NCBI GenBank assembly: GCA_963846775.1
Contig: CAWJXB010000001.1
Location: 302,215-366,214, forward strand
Direction of reading: 5' to 3'
Source: CAVYXA01 sp963846775
GTDB taxonomy: Bacteria; Verrucomicrobiota; Verrucomicrobiia; Chthoniobacterales; UBA10450
Length of the DNA: 64,000 bases
Of this stretch, positions 17,286 through 26,228 are shown in pieces. The position numbers were made by a program, and so were the translations under genes. The notes under the pieces are model-generated. The model was not told where the DNA came from and did no database searches. It saw nothing but the letters and a program-made list of their open reading frames with translations. Each line of letters starts with the position of its first letter. Position 1 is the stretch's first letter.

Positions 17286-17303
17286 ACGGGGAGCTAGAAG
17301 AAA

Positions 17304-17387
17304 GAAGGCAGAAGGCAGAAGGCAGAAGGCAGAAGGCAGAAGGCAGAAGGCAGAAGGCAGAAGGCAGAAGGCAGAAGGCAGAAGGCA
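17304..17387. repeat. Tandem heptamer GAAGGCA x 12
   Basis: Exactly twelve uninterrupted copies of GAAGGCA (84 bp) lie between the basic-protein gene and the S9 peptidase gene, whose 3' ends face each other. The perfect repetition implies recent expansion by slippage. Confidence 0.95.
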
Positions 17388-17398
17388 GAGAACCCTGT

Positions 17399-19354
17399 CT
17401 ATTCTTTTAAATATTTGTCGAACCAGGTGACCGTCTGCTCCAAACGATCGGCGTGGTGCTCGGGTTTCAGGAAGAGATGGCCTTCACCGGGATATACGAT
17501 CAGCTGGGTGGGCACACCGAGCGTCTTCAAGGCGTGCCAAAATTCATAGGATTGTGATGCTGGACATTCCGCGTCACGCTCGCCCGCAATGACGAGGGTG
17601 GGGGTCTTTACATTCTTAATGAACCGAATAGGCGAGCTTTTCTCGTAAACCGCGGGATCATCGTAAACGGATGCGCCGAAGAACGGAATCATCCATTGAT
17701 CGATCAAGTTCTGACCATAATAACTTTGCCAATTGGCAATGCCCGCACCCGCCACGGCGGCGCGGAAACGATTGGTCTGCGTGACAGTCCACATGGTCAT
17801 GAACCCGCCATAACTCCAGCCAGTTACGCCGAGACGCGACGGATCGACCGGATGTTTCTTGGTAACTGCATCGATTCCGGCCATCGTGTCGCGAAGATCG
17901 CCATGGCCGAAATCTTTAACGTTGGCGCGAGCAAAATCTTCGCCCTGCCCGTAACTGCCGCGCGGATTCGGCAGGAACACGTAATAATCGCGCGAGGAAA
18001 GACCGGCGATCATGGCGCGCGACATTCCAAATGAAGCAGGCCATTCCGGCGTGGTCACACCCGAAGGCCCGCCATGAATCAGAACGACCATCGGATATTT
18101 CTTGTTCGGTTCGATGGTTGCCGGCGGAACCAACCACCCTTGAATATTAAATCCTTCGTTAGTCCATTCGACACTTTCCGCTTTTCCCCAGGTCGCAGAA
18201 ATTGTGGCATTATTGTTGGTCAATTGACGCCAGCCCCCAGTCCGCCCCGCCCAGACTTCCGGCGGGATGTTGTAAGTGCTGCGCACGACGGCGATGAATT
18301 GTCCATCCTTCGCAAGCGCGAAGTTGGGAAAATTACCAAACGCGTGAAAGCTCTCTGGCCCGCTCCAAATTGTGTGCGTCGCATTGTCGACCAGGCTGAG
18401 CTCCGAGATGGCGCCGCCGCCACCGACATACTCAGTGATGAGGATCCGCTCCGGCGTTTGCCAGAAGAACGAACTGACTGAAGTCTTGCGGCCGCGGGTG
18501 CGATTCTGAACGTTGTTGCCGTGAAGCGACAGCGTGAACAGATCGCCGCCGTGAAATCCTTCGTCGCTCATCAAGCCTTCGATGAACGCGATCTGTTTTC
18601 CGTCTGGTGACCAGCGCGGCACCGCGAGTTGTAGTGACGGTTTGTAAATCGAAGTCGCGTTGCCAGTGTCGATATCGATCTTATAGATCTGCGCGATCCA
18701 CCAATTGTTGTCCCCAGGAGCCGGCGCGGCTGTGGCCACAAACATCTTGTCGTCCGGTGACCAATCGAAGTCGTAAATGTGAAGATTGGGGGGCGAGATC
18801 TGGCGGAGTTGCCCGGTAGCAAGATCGAGGATCGCGATTCGCTGATTGTGGATCGCCTTGTCGATTACGCCGGTTGTTGGAGGCGCAGCCAGCAAAGGCC
18901 CACCGCCACCCGCGCCCTCTATATATAGAAGGGCAATCTGCTCTCCGTTGTGTGACCAGCGCGGACGCGCGGCGTAACCGCTGAGCTTCGTGAGTTTTTT
19001 CGGAGCCGATCCGTCCGCGTTCGCTATCCAAAGCTGTTTCTGTTCGCCCTCGGCGGCATTCGAGAAAAACGCCAGCGTTTTGGAATCTGGCGACCAGGTG
19101 GGATCGGCATCGACTCGTTTAGCCTCATTTCCTATGTCGATCCTGACAGGAACACCTTCACCCGACGCCACGTGAACGTAAATGCGCTTGGTCGTTGTCG
19201 CGGCGGTCGATTGCACCCAGGCGGCGCGTCCAGCGTCAGGAGAAAGAGCAATGTCGCCGTACAGAACAGTTTTACCTAACTGTTCAGTCAACTGCTGCAT
19301 GGTTTGAGCTGTCAACGTCATGGGAAAGAGACAGGCCAGAAGAAGATGCTTCAT
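17399..19354 (-). CDS. S9-family (prolyl-oligopeptidase-like) peptidase, secreted
   Basis: A 651-residue serine peptidase. Residues 1-16 are a signal peptide (MKHLLLACLFPMTLTA). Residues 40 to about 380 form a beta-propeller of WD40/TolB-like PD40 blades (DADPTWSPDSKTLAFFS, PRWSPDGKQIAFIEG). The alpha/beta-hydrolase domain carries the nucleophile Ser514 in GWSYGGF, with the catalytic Asp in IAGERDAECP and His in YPGEGHLF. It likely cleaves peptides or acyl-peptides in the periplasm. Single gene. Confidence 0.93.
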   Translation of the reverse strand: MKHLLLACLFPMTLTAQTMQQLTEQLGKTVLYGDIALSPDAGRAAWVQSTAATTTKRIYVHVASGEGVPVRIDIGNEAKRVDADPTWSPDSKTLAFFSNAAEGEQKQLWIANADGSAPKKLTKLSGYAARPRWSHNGEQIALLYIEGAGGGGPLLAAPPTTGVIDKAIHNQRIAILDLATGQLRQISPPNLHIYDFDWSPDDKMFVATAAPAPGDNNWWIAQIYKIDIDTGNATSIYKPSLQLAVPRWSPDGKQIAFIEGLMSDEGFHGGDLFTLSLHGNNVQNRTRGRKTSVSSFFWQTPERILITEYVGGGGAISELSLVDNATHTIWSGPESFHAFGNFPNFALAKDGQFIAVVRSTYNIPPEVWAGRTGGWRQLTNNNATISATWGKAESVEWTNEGFNIQGWLVPPATIEPNKKYPMVVLIHGGPSGVTTPEWPASFGMSRAMIAGLSSRDYYVFLPNPRGSYGQGEDFARANVKDFGHGDLRDTMAGIDAVTKKHPVDPSRLGVTGWSYGGFMTMWTVTQTNRFRAAVAGAGIANWQSYYGQNLIDQWMIPFFGASVYDDPAVYEKSSPIRFIKNVKTPTLVIAGERDAECPASQSYEFWHALKTLGVPTQLIVYPGEGHLFLKPEHHADRLEQTVTWFDKYLKE

Positions 19355-19528
19355 ATCGTGATCCTGACAAAGGCCAGATAGTGCGGCAACAGCTACAATT
19401 CACGGACCTGGCTAAAAGACGATCCATTTCTGGCGAGCACAAAATGATTCGCGTTCTGCGAAGCGCGGTGAAGCGAAACGCCGGTGATTTGCGGTTGTCG
19501 CGGACTAACGCTACAAACCGAGGAGCTG

Positions 19529-20068
19529 ATGAAAACGACGCACCAAAGTTTGTTGTTCCGCTGCCGAATCAGCCTCGCCATTTTTATTCTTGGGCTAATC
19601 GTTAGCGGAATCACCGCTTTCGCCCTGGAGATGGAGACCGCTCTTTTGAACCGCGTTCTTGGCCTGGATGCATCGACCAGTCCAAAGTCGTTCCTCTTTC
19701 CGCTCCAGATCTTCATCTACAACGTGCATCTCGCGCTCAATTTCACCTACGCGCGATTTCCTTTTCTTGGTTACGGCACGGATTGGCTGGGCTTCGGTCA
19801 CCTCGTCATCGCAGCGTTTTTCGTTTTGCCGTTTGTGGATCCGATTCGTTACCGCGCGATTCTCTCCATCGGCCTGCTGGCGTGCGCCGGTGTCATCATC
19901 ACAGCGCTCATCGCCGGCGCAATCCGGCATATTCCATTTTTCTGGACGCTGATCGATTGCAGCTTCGGCGTTCTCGGTGCCATTCCGCTGATCTATTGCC
20001 TTCGAATTACAGGCCGGCTTTTGGAGTGCGCCGATCCCGCGCCGGCGGGAGCGCTTTTAAAGGGGTGA
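19529..20068 (+). CDS. Hypothetical four-helix membrane protein
   Basis: A 179-residue protein starting at ATG 19529, preceded by GAGGAGCTG. Four hydrophobic stretches are visible: ISLAIFILGLIVSGITAFAL, a gap containing FLFPLQIFIYNVHLALNF, HLVIAAFFVLPFVDP, and LACAGVIITALIAGAI. A further short one near the C-terminus contains LGAIPLIYCL. No family recognised. The C-terminus overlaps the end of the convergent sirtuin gene by 12 bp. Confidence 0.75.
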   Translation: MKTTHQSLLFRCRISLAIFILGLIVSGITAFALEMETALLNRVLGLDASTSPKSFLFPLQIFIYNVHLALNFTYARFPFLGYGTDWLGFGHLVIAAFFVLPFVDPIRYRAILSIGLLACAGVIITALIAGAIRHIPFFWTLIDCSFGVLGAIPLIYCLRITGRLLECADPAPAGALLKG

Positions 20069-20773
20069 CATGTCACCGCGCTCCAAAGCCGCAACAATGC
20101 GTGGCAAGGCCGCCGCCGCCGGCTCGCGCCAGGTTTTTGTGGCGAACGGCGTGAGCGCGGTTTCTTCTGGATTCACTTCGATTAACTCGCCGCGTCCGGC
20201 TCTGCCACGCACCGCCCAATCGATAATGTAACCAAACGTCGCCGTCGTTCCTGCAACGATGACTAAGTCGCACGGGCCGCCATCGAGAAAGAGTTCCACC
20301 CTGTCGATCTTGGCCGAATCAAGCTGCTCCCCAAACCACACCACGCCCGGGCGCATCATCGCCCCGCACGCCGCACATCTCGGAAGCCCTTCCCTTTCCG
20401 CTTGCTCCTGCGCTACCTCTCCACACCGCGAACATCGCGTCACAAAAATATCGCCGTGAATCTGGACGATGTTTTCCTTCGCGATTCCGCTGCGCGCATG
20501 CAGATCGTCGACATTCTGGGTCACAAGCAAGAACGCCGGGACCAAGATCGACAATCGCGTGATCGCCTCATGCGCGGCGTTCGGTTTCGCCCCGCGGATT
20601 TGCGCGCGCCGTTCGCGATACCATTGCCAGACTAATTCCGGATCGCGTACGAACGCCTCCGGCGTGGCCAGTTTTGCCGGATCGAGATTGCGCCAGTAGC
20701 CATCCTTACCGCGGAACGTTGGAATTCCGCTCTCGGCTGAAACGCCGGCGCCGGTGATGACAAGAATCCGCAT
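20057..20773 (-). CDS. cobB: Sirtuin-type NAD-dependent protein deacylase
   Basis: A 238-residue Sir2-family enzyme that removes acyl groups from lysine using NAD. The NAD motif GAGVSAESGIPTFR is at 8-21, TQNVDD at 85-90, and catalytic His106 in HGDIF. Zinc Cys are 114/117 (CSRC) and 133/136 (CAAC). Tyr52 and Arg55 in WYRERR match the Y-x-x-R of class III sirtuins, which favour succinyl/malonyl over acetyl groups; this preference is inferred from that motif. Single gene. Confidence 0.93.
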   Translation of the reverse strand: MRILVITGAGVSAESGIPTFRGKDGYWRNLDPAKLATPEAFVRDPELVWQWYRERRAQIRGAKPNAAHEAITRLSILVPAFLLVTQNVDDLHARSGIAKENIVQIHGDIFVTRCSRCGEVAQEQAEREGLPRCAACGAMMRPGVVWFGEQLDSAKIDRVELFLDGGPCDLVIVAGTTATFGYIIDWAVRGRAGRGELIEVNPEETALTPFATKTWREPAAAALPRIVAALERGDMSPL

Positions 20774-20853
20774 AACAAACTGGCAAAGTTAGCATCCCAC
20801 GATCACGTTGAAAGACACTTGGATGAAGGAAGTCCGTCTGCCAGAGCGCGTGA

Positions 20854-21822
20854 TTATCTGCCGCAATTGACTTCGGGAACGGCGGCCGGAACCGGGCGGA
20901 CTTTGGCCGGGGCGCGGAGTTGTTGCATGGTGATAACGAGAGCGACCGACCCGATTATGAGGGCCGCGGCGATAAGCGTCCGCAGAGTCAAGGCCTCGCC
21001 GGCAAATGCCGCGCCGAGCAGCACGGCGACGATCGGATTCACATAAGCGTAAGTCGCCACTTTGGCTGGATCGCAGTGATGCAACAGCCAAATGTAAGCG
21101 GTGAACCCGACCACAGCACCGATCAGGACAAGATAGACAAAGGCGCCGATGGACAGGATCGAGATTTTGCTCGGGTGAAGATCGGGCCATTCGCCGGTGA
21201 TGGTTCCGGTCAAAAGAAGGAGCGCGCCACCACAAAGCATTTGCTGAGCAGCAGAGAGAAACGGCGATGACGCAGCCAGGTGCGTTGCGCGACGGGAGTA
21301 GAGGGATCCGACCGACCAGATGAATGAGGAAAACAACAGGATCGACATGCCAATGGCCGAATGATTCGCGCCTTCACCGGAAAATCGCAGCGCCGGACCC
21401 AGTAGAAGCGCGACGCCGGCAAAACCGCCGACGAGTCCGAGCCAGATGATCGGTTGCGGGCGAGGGGACATCCCGGAAATCCAGCCAAGCAGAATCATGT
21501 AAATCGGCACGGTGGCGACGATGAGACTGGCCAGACCAGACGGAATATATTTCTCCGCGATGGTTAGGCCGCCATTGCCGACGAGAATGAGACATGCGCC
21601 AACAATGGCGGCATTGAGCCAACTCCCGATTGTGGAGCGGGGCGTGCCCTGCGCCCACGCGATAGCGAGCATGATTGCGCCGGCGAGAAGATAACGCAGG
21701 CCGGCCATGAGGAAGAGCGGAATCGTTTGAATGGCGAACAGGATGCCCAAATAGGTTGAGCCCCAGACGACGTAGAGCGCAGCAAACGCGATGATGACCT
21801 GAATTTTTTTCGGTCCACCCAT
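20854..21822 (-). CDS. EamA-family (DMT superfamily) transporter
   Basis: A 322-residue inner-membrane protein with ten predicted helices in two EamA repeats. It begins KKIQVIIAFAALYVVWGSTYLGI, with the conserved WGS(T/N) of repeat 1. Repeat 2 contains FSSFIWSVGSLYSRR and ends AYVNPIVAVLLGAAFAGEAL, the family's P-V-x-A-x-L-LG motif. YedA-like; the substrate is unknown. ATG at 21820-21822 is the start; the frame remains open far upstream but crosses other genes. Confidence 0.93.
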   Translation of the reverse strand: MGGPKKIQVIIAFAALYVVWGSTYLGILFAIQTIPLFLMAGLRYLLAGAIMLAIAWAQGTPRSTIGSWLNAAIVGACLILVGNGGLTIAEKYIPSGLASLIVATVPIYMILLGWISGMSPRPQPIIWLGLVGGFAGVALLLGPALRFSGEGANHSAIGMSILLFSSFIWSVGSLYSRRATHLAASSPFLSAAQQMLCGGALLLLTGTITGEWPDLHPSKISILSIGAFVYLVLIGAVVGFTAYIWLLHHCDPAKVATYAYVNPIVAVLLGAAFAGEALTLRTLIAAALIIGSVALVITMQQLRAPAKVRPVPAAVPEVNCGR

Positions 21823-21935
21823 GGCAGAGCACAATCTGCCCGAGCGTTCGGGCAAGTAAAATTCGGCCGCGACGTTGTCAATCCAATTCAAGCGAGTGAC
21901 GGCTTCCCCTGGCTCGCCGTAGGCTCGGCGGAGGC

Positions 21936-21966
21936 GGCAGCCGTCATGTTTAGGTGGACGGCTGCC
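21936..21966. terminator. 10-bp stem downstream of glsB-like gene
   Basis: GGCAGCCGTC, an 11-nt loop, then GACGGCTGCC lies 33 bp after the end of the minus-strand GlsB gene. The arm GCAGCCG is also the core of the RAYT-type palindromes, so this may be a related element. It is the main feature of the 176-bp gap 21823-21998. Confidence 0.5.
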
Positions 21967-21998
21967 CAAGCCGTCGCTCCTTGATGACTGTGCCCCGA

Positions 21999-22256
21999 TC
22001 AGCCGCGACGGAAAAGCACTCGATAGAGCAGCAGGAGAACCATGGCGCCGACGATCGACATGATCCAATGCGCGACATAGTTCGGGCCCATAAACATTCG
22101 TCCAATCCAAGTGCCAACGAACGCCCCGGCAATGCCGAGCAAAATCGTGATGATGCAACCGCCCGGATCCTTGCCGGGCATCAGTAGTTTCGCGATCGCG
22201 CCGACGACAAGACCGATCAGCAGAACCCAGAGAAAGGAATGAGAACTGAAGTCCAT
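21999..22256 (-). CDS. GlsB/YeaQ/YmgE-family stress membrane protein
   Basis: An 85-residue protein with three transmembrane helices: FLWVLLIGLVVGAIAKLLMPG, then GGCIITILLGIAGAFVGTWIG, then AHWIMSIVGAMVLLLLYRVL. The family (transglycosylase-associated) is induced by stress in other bacteria; its function is unknown. The ATG at 22254-22256 is chosen; the frame continues 183 codons upstream, but that part is the antisense of the DUF2723 gene. Confidence 0.9.
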   Translation of the reverse strand: MDFSSHSFLWVLLIGLVVGAIAKLLMPGKDPGGCIITILLGIAGAFVGTWIGRMFMGPNYVAHWIMSIVGAMVLLLLYRVLFRRG

Positions 22257-22339
22257 GGCCGTGGGTGTATCGGATTCGCCACAGTGCGGCAAGCACAAAA
22301 GCGAGGCCGGGCGGGCAGGCTGGCAGCCTGACATCCGAG

Positions 22340-24190
22340 CTATTGCATGTCGGCTAGGGCTTTGCGCGCTTGCGGATAATTGGGATCGATCGCGAGCGCA
22401 CGCTGATACCAGACGCGCGCTTCCGTCTTCGCACCTTCGCGCTCTCGCTCGTGGCCAATCCGCCACAATGGAACGGCATAGAGTTCCATGATCTCGCCTT
22501 CGAAGGTCTTCCATTTTATTTCGGGCAAGGAGTAGTGATGATAACGGCTCAGCAGCTGCTCGTTGTCCGCGATCATTTGCTCCAGCGTTAACGGCTTTGA
22601 TTTCGGCTGGACCAGATTCAGCAGACCACGCGGGCGTGGCCAATAATTTTGGTCGAGACTGTTGTCCGGGGGCGGACCGACGATAGCGATAGGGCGATCG
22701 GGATTGGCTTCGACCAATGCTTTGAGATTGTTCTGTCCGCCGTCGTAGTAGTCGAACGGGATCTTCAGACGCGGATCGCGCTGGCGGAGTTGGCGAACAT
22801 ACCAATCGCCGGGTAGCATGGGCGCGACAATCAACGTCAGATCCGGGCGCACCTTCTCAATGATGTTCAAATACAGCGGTGGCAATGCGGGCCCGTCACC
22901 GGTAACGAGCAGGATCGTGTCAGGATCGGCCGTCGCGAAGAGATCCTCGGCATAGGAACGGGCTATGTGGTTGTGACTTTGATCGATCTGCCGGTAATTC
23001 GTAACCACGCTGACCGCGAGAACGACCACGATTCCTCCTGAAACGACCCGCAAAGGTGGCATGGGCATCGAGGGTGCGTAACCGCGAACCATTTCAGCGA
23101 TCATCACCAGGCCGAGGGCCATCAACGGCGCGACGACCACGCGAGGCAGGAGAAAGAAACGTTCCAGCACGAACAAACCGGATGGCGAGCGGGCGAGATC
23201 GAAATTTGTAATGCCGGTGAAAAATGGTCCGGCGAAGACAAAGGCCAGCAGAGCGAACCAGAAATACCAATTTAGCCGGCGATACCCGTAGATCGCGCCT
23301 AACACGAGGAGCAACCCCATCAATGCGCCGATCGATTCAGTCAACGCGGCCAGACGAAGCAGCAACGAGCCGCCCTGATATTTCGCCTGCGCCAAATGGG
23401 CTGCGCCATAACTCTGGCGTGTGATCAAAGCGAAGAGGTCGCGCCAGGAGGAGACGTCGCCCCAGTTGTAAATAGGATGATGGGCCGACGCCCAGGGGAC
23501 GTAGGCGTAGGGCAACAGGCCCAGCAAGAGAGTCGCCGTGCAAATGAGGATGATTTGTGGCCGGGCGACCAAGACCGCGCGATGATGCCATAACAAAAAG
23601 CAAACCGCCGGGCCGAGCAGGACAATGGTTTGGTGATTGGTCAGCGCCAGACCCGCCACAAAAGAGGCGGCGGCGAGAAAACGGCAGTGTTCCGGTTGCT
23701 CATGCCAAATGACGAGCAGATAAATCAGCAGCGCAGCCAACAAATTGTTCAGCGGAAACACCTCTGCCACTAACGACCACGACCAGAACAAGGGATTGAA
23801 CGCGAGGACCAGCGCTGCCATCGCCGCAGCCAGACGCGACTGGCTCAATCGAAACGCGGTTAGAAAAACAATGCCCACTGCCGCTGCATCGCACACGACC
23901 GAAAACAGATTCAGGCGAAACGGGAGCGGCCCGATGGGCAGCAAACTGAAAAGATGTCCCAGCATTGTGAACAGCGGATAGCCTGGCGAATGCGGAACGC
24001 CCAAAGTTGCGGAGGCGATAACGAATTCCGGCGAATCGCCAACGACGATGTCGCGCGCGGCGGTGACGAAATATAAGATGCCGGCAGCGACAGTCACAAC
24101 CCCCGCAACCAGCAGCGTGGAAGTGTTAAATCGCCCTGCTCGCGAAGGCTCTCGGATTTGAAGCGTTGGAGCGGTGGGTTGGATCGACAT
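22340..24190 (-). CDS. DUF2723/GT117-type membrane protein with TPR tail, copy 1
   Basis: A 616-residue polytopic protein. Its N-terminal half carries the DUF2723 signature AARDIVVGDSPEFVIASATLG, VPHSPGYPLFTMLGHLFSL, where the Gly-Asp-Ser-Pro-Glu and His-x-Pro-Gly-Tyr-Pro positions resemble the acidic active loop of protein O-mannosyltransferase-fold enzymes. About ten membrane helices follow to residue 385, then a periplasmic domain and a C-terminal TPR-like helix pair (RVWYQRALAIDPNYPQARKAL). It is probably a lipid-linked sugar transferase, by fold only. It is a paralogue of the next gene. Confidence 0.88.
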   Translation of the reverse strand: MSIQPTAPTLQIREPSRAGRFNTSTLLVAGVVTVAAGILYFVTAARDIVVGDSPEFVIASATLGVPHSPGYPLFTMLGHLFSLLPIGPLPFRLNLFSVVCDAAAVGIVFLTAFRLSQSRLAAAMAALVLAFNPLFWSWSLVAEVFPLNNLLAALLIYLLVIWHEQPEHCRFLAAASFVAGLALTNHQTIVLLGPAVCFLLWHHRAVLVARPQIILICTATLLLGLLPYAYVPWASAHHPIYNWGDVSSWRDLFALITRQSYGAAHLAQAKYQGGSLLLRLAALTESIGALMGLLLVLGAIYGYRRLNWYFWFALLAFVFAGPFFTGITNFDLARSPSGLFVLERFFLLPRVVVAPLMALGLVMIAEMVRGYAPSMPMPPLRVVSGGIVVVLAVSVVTNYRQIDQSHNHIARSYAEDLFATADPDTILLVTGDGPALPPLYLNIIEKVRPDLTLIVAPMLPGDWYVRQLRQRDPRLKIPFDYYDGGQNNLKALVEANPDRPIAIVGPPPDNSLDQNYWPRPRGLLNLVQPKSKPLTLEQMIADNEQLLSRYHHYSLPEIKWKTFEGEIMELYAVPLWRIGHEREREGAKTEARVWYQRALAIDPNYPQARKALADMQ

Positions 24191-24270
24191 GGAAAGGTGG
24201 AATCGTGATCTCCGAGCCCGATGTTAAAACCAATCGCCGAACCCGCAATCCCATCTGCGCCGCACGGACA

Positions 24271-24290
24271 TTTCAATTACTCGAGCGGAT
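24271..24290 (-). pseudogene. Relic of the serA 3' end at the duplication joint
   Basis: On the minus strand the text before copy 1 of the DUF2723 gene, TCCGCTCGAGTAATTGAAAT, matches the last codons of serA (TCCGCTCAAGTGATTGAGCT). GCGCAGATGG and GGTTTTAACATCGGGCTCGG follow in both places, leading into each DUF2723 ATG. The duplicated unit therefore started inside serA. Confidence 0.75.
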
Positions 24291-24298
24291 CAGAGGTA

Positions 24299-26152
24299 TC
24301 ATTTATTATTAAGTTTGGCGAGCGTCTGCCGGACGTCTGGCAGATCCGGATCCAACGCCAGCGCGCGCTGATACCAGGCGCGAGCGTCAGTTATTTGGCC
24401 GCCGCTTTGGTAAACATCGCCGATTCGCCAGGCCGGCTGCGCGTAAAGAGATAAGATTTCGCTTTCGAAACTCTTCGATTTGATGCTGGCAGCCGGCGGC
24501 GGCCGGTAGCGTTGCATCAGCTCTTCAGTGTCGCTCACCATCTGACTGAGCATGATTCTCTTTGACCGCGGCTCGAGCAGATTGACCAGTCCGTACAGAT
24601 ATGCCCAGTGATCCTGGTCAAGACTGTTGTCCCGCAGTGCTCCAACGATTGCGACTGGCCGGCCCGGATTGGCATCGACCAACGCTTTCAAATTATTGTG
24701 CTGGCTATCATATTGCTCGAATGGAATCACCAAACCGGGATAGCGTTCGCGCAGTTGGCGGACATACCAATTACCGGGCAAGAGCAGCGGCAGGATTAAT
24801 GTCACATCAGGCCGTGTTCGCTCGACGACATTCAGGTATAGCAATGGCAGTGAAAGCCCGTCTCCGGTAACGAGCAGAATTGTGCCCGGTTCAACGGTTG
24901 CAAAGACGTCTTGGGCGTAAGTCCGGGCCAGGTGATTCCGGCTTTGATCGGTACGGCGATAATTTGCGAGCAGACCAATCAACAGCACGATGGCGACAGC
25001 TCCGATCGCGACCGGCGAACGCCCAAGGAGTAGCTTTGGCGCGTAAGCACTAATGAGTTCGCCAACGGCAACGATGCCGAGCGCGCATACCGGGGCCGTA
25101 ATCACCATGGGTAACAGGAAAAAGCGCTCCAACACGAAGATGGTCTGCGGCGTGCTGGCCAGATTAAGATTGGTCATGATCGCGAAGAACGGGCCGGCAC
25201 AAGTGAATGCCAGCAAGGTGAACCAAAAGTACCATCTGCGCCGTCGATAGGCATGAACCAGCCCAAGAAGGCCAAGTGATCCCATTAGCGGTCCAAAGAA
25301 AACGCACAGAGCGAAGACTCGATCCAACGCTGAGCCGCCTTGGTGAGACGAGCTGGTCAAATGGACCGTGCCGTAATTCTGGCGGGTGATTAATGCGAAC
25401 AGATCACCCAGCGACGAGACGCCACCCCAGTTGTAAGCGGGGTGTCGCGCAGCAGCCCACGCCACGTAGGCGTATGGCAAGAGCCCGAAGAGAAAGCTCG
25501 TTAGGCAAAGGGCGATGTTTTGAGGACGAAACAACACCGTGCGTCTTCGCCAGAATAAGAAACAGACGGCCGGCGTTAGCAGCACAATCGTTTGATGATT
25601 CGTGATCCCGAGACCGCCGACAAAAAATGCAGCCATCAACGTTCCGGTCCGTTCCGGTTCCTCGAACCAAATCACGAGCAGATAAATCAGCAGACTGGCC
25701 AGCAAGTTGTTGAGCGGAAACACTTCCGCGACAAGCGACCACGACCAGAAAAGGGGATTGAGCGCCAGAACCAACGCGCCCATGGTTGAAGCCAGGCGCG
25801 CTTGGCTCAAACGAAACGCGGTCAGAAAAACAATGCCCACGGTGAGAGCATTAGAGACGGCGGACAGGAGATTAACGCGGAACGGGATCGGACCGAGCGG
25901 CACCAAACTAAAGAGATGCCCGAGCATCGTGAACAATGGATAGCCCGGCGGATGGGCGACCCCCAAAGTTGCGGCGGCCATTGTTAATTCCGGCGAATCG
26001 CCGACGACGATGTCGCGCGCGGCCGTTAAGAAGTATAAGACGCCGGCGACGACGGTTATAACCCCTGCGGCAAGCAGCGTTGGAGTGTTAAAGCGCCATG
26101 CTCGCGAAGACTGTCGGAGTTGAGGCGTTGAAGCGGTGGGTTGGATCGACAT
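24299..26152 (-). CDS. DUF2723/GT117-type membrane protein with TPR tail, copy 2
   Basis: A 617-residue paralogue of the neighbouring gene, same architecture: RDIVVGDSPELTMAAATLG, AHPPGYPLFTMLGHLFSL, multiple helices, a periplasmic domain, then a TPR-like end (ARAWYQRALALDPDLPDVR). Both copies start MSIQPTA.TPQ/LQIR.. and share an upstream block (TTTTAACATCGGGCTCGG). Substitutions are spread along the protein, so the duplication is old enough to diverge. It directly follows serA on the same strand, 77 bp downstream. Confidence 0.88.
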   Translation of the reverse strand: MSIQPTASTPQLRQSSRAWRFNTPTLLAAGVITVVAGVLYFLTAARDIVVGDSPELTMAAATLGVAHPPGYPLFTMLGHLFSLVPLGPIPFRVNLLSAVSNALTVGIVFLTAFRLSQARLASTMGALVLALNPLFWSWSLVAEVFPLNNLLASLLIYLLVIWFEEPERTGTLMAAFFVGGLGITNHQTIVLLTPAVCFLFWRRRTVLFRPQNIALCLTSFLFGLLPYAYVAWAAARHPAYNWGGVSSLGDLFALITRQNYGTVHLTSSSHQGGSALDRVFALCVFFGPLMGSLGLLGLVHAYRRRRWYFWFTLLAFTCAGPFFAIMTNLNLASTPQTIFVLERFFLLPMVITAPVCALGIVAVGELISAYAPKLLLGRSPVAIGAVAIVLLIGLLANYRRTDQSRNHLARTYAQDVFATVEPGTILLVTGDGLSLPLLYLNVVERTRPDVTLILPLLLPGNWYVRQLRERYPGLVIPFEQYDSQHNNLKALVDANPGRPVAIVGALRDNSLDQDHWAYLYGLVNLLEPRSKRIMLSQMVSDTEELMQRYRPPPAASIKSKSFESEILSLYAQPAWRIGDVYQSGGQITDARAWYQRALALDPDLPDVRQTLAKLNNK

Positions 26153-26228
26153 GGAAAGGTGGATCGTGCTGCCCGAGCCCGATGTTAAAACCGATCGCGA
26201 GGGGCGCAGTCATCCATCTGCGCATCAT

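Noticed and set aside
17304..17387. CRISPR array
   Set aside because: Seven-base units without spacers; a slippage repeat. No CRISPR seen in the window.
21999..22805. 268-codon version of the GlsB gene
   Set aside because: The first 183 codons are the antisense of the DUF2723 gene; GlsB similarity starts at 22256.
22320..24300. Plus-strand frames inside the DUF2723 genes
   Set aside because: Arg/Pro-rich shadows repeated in both paralogues because the template is repeated.
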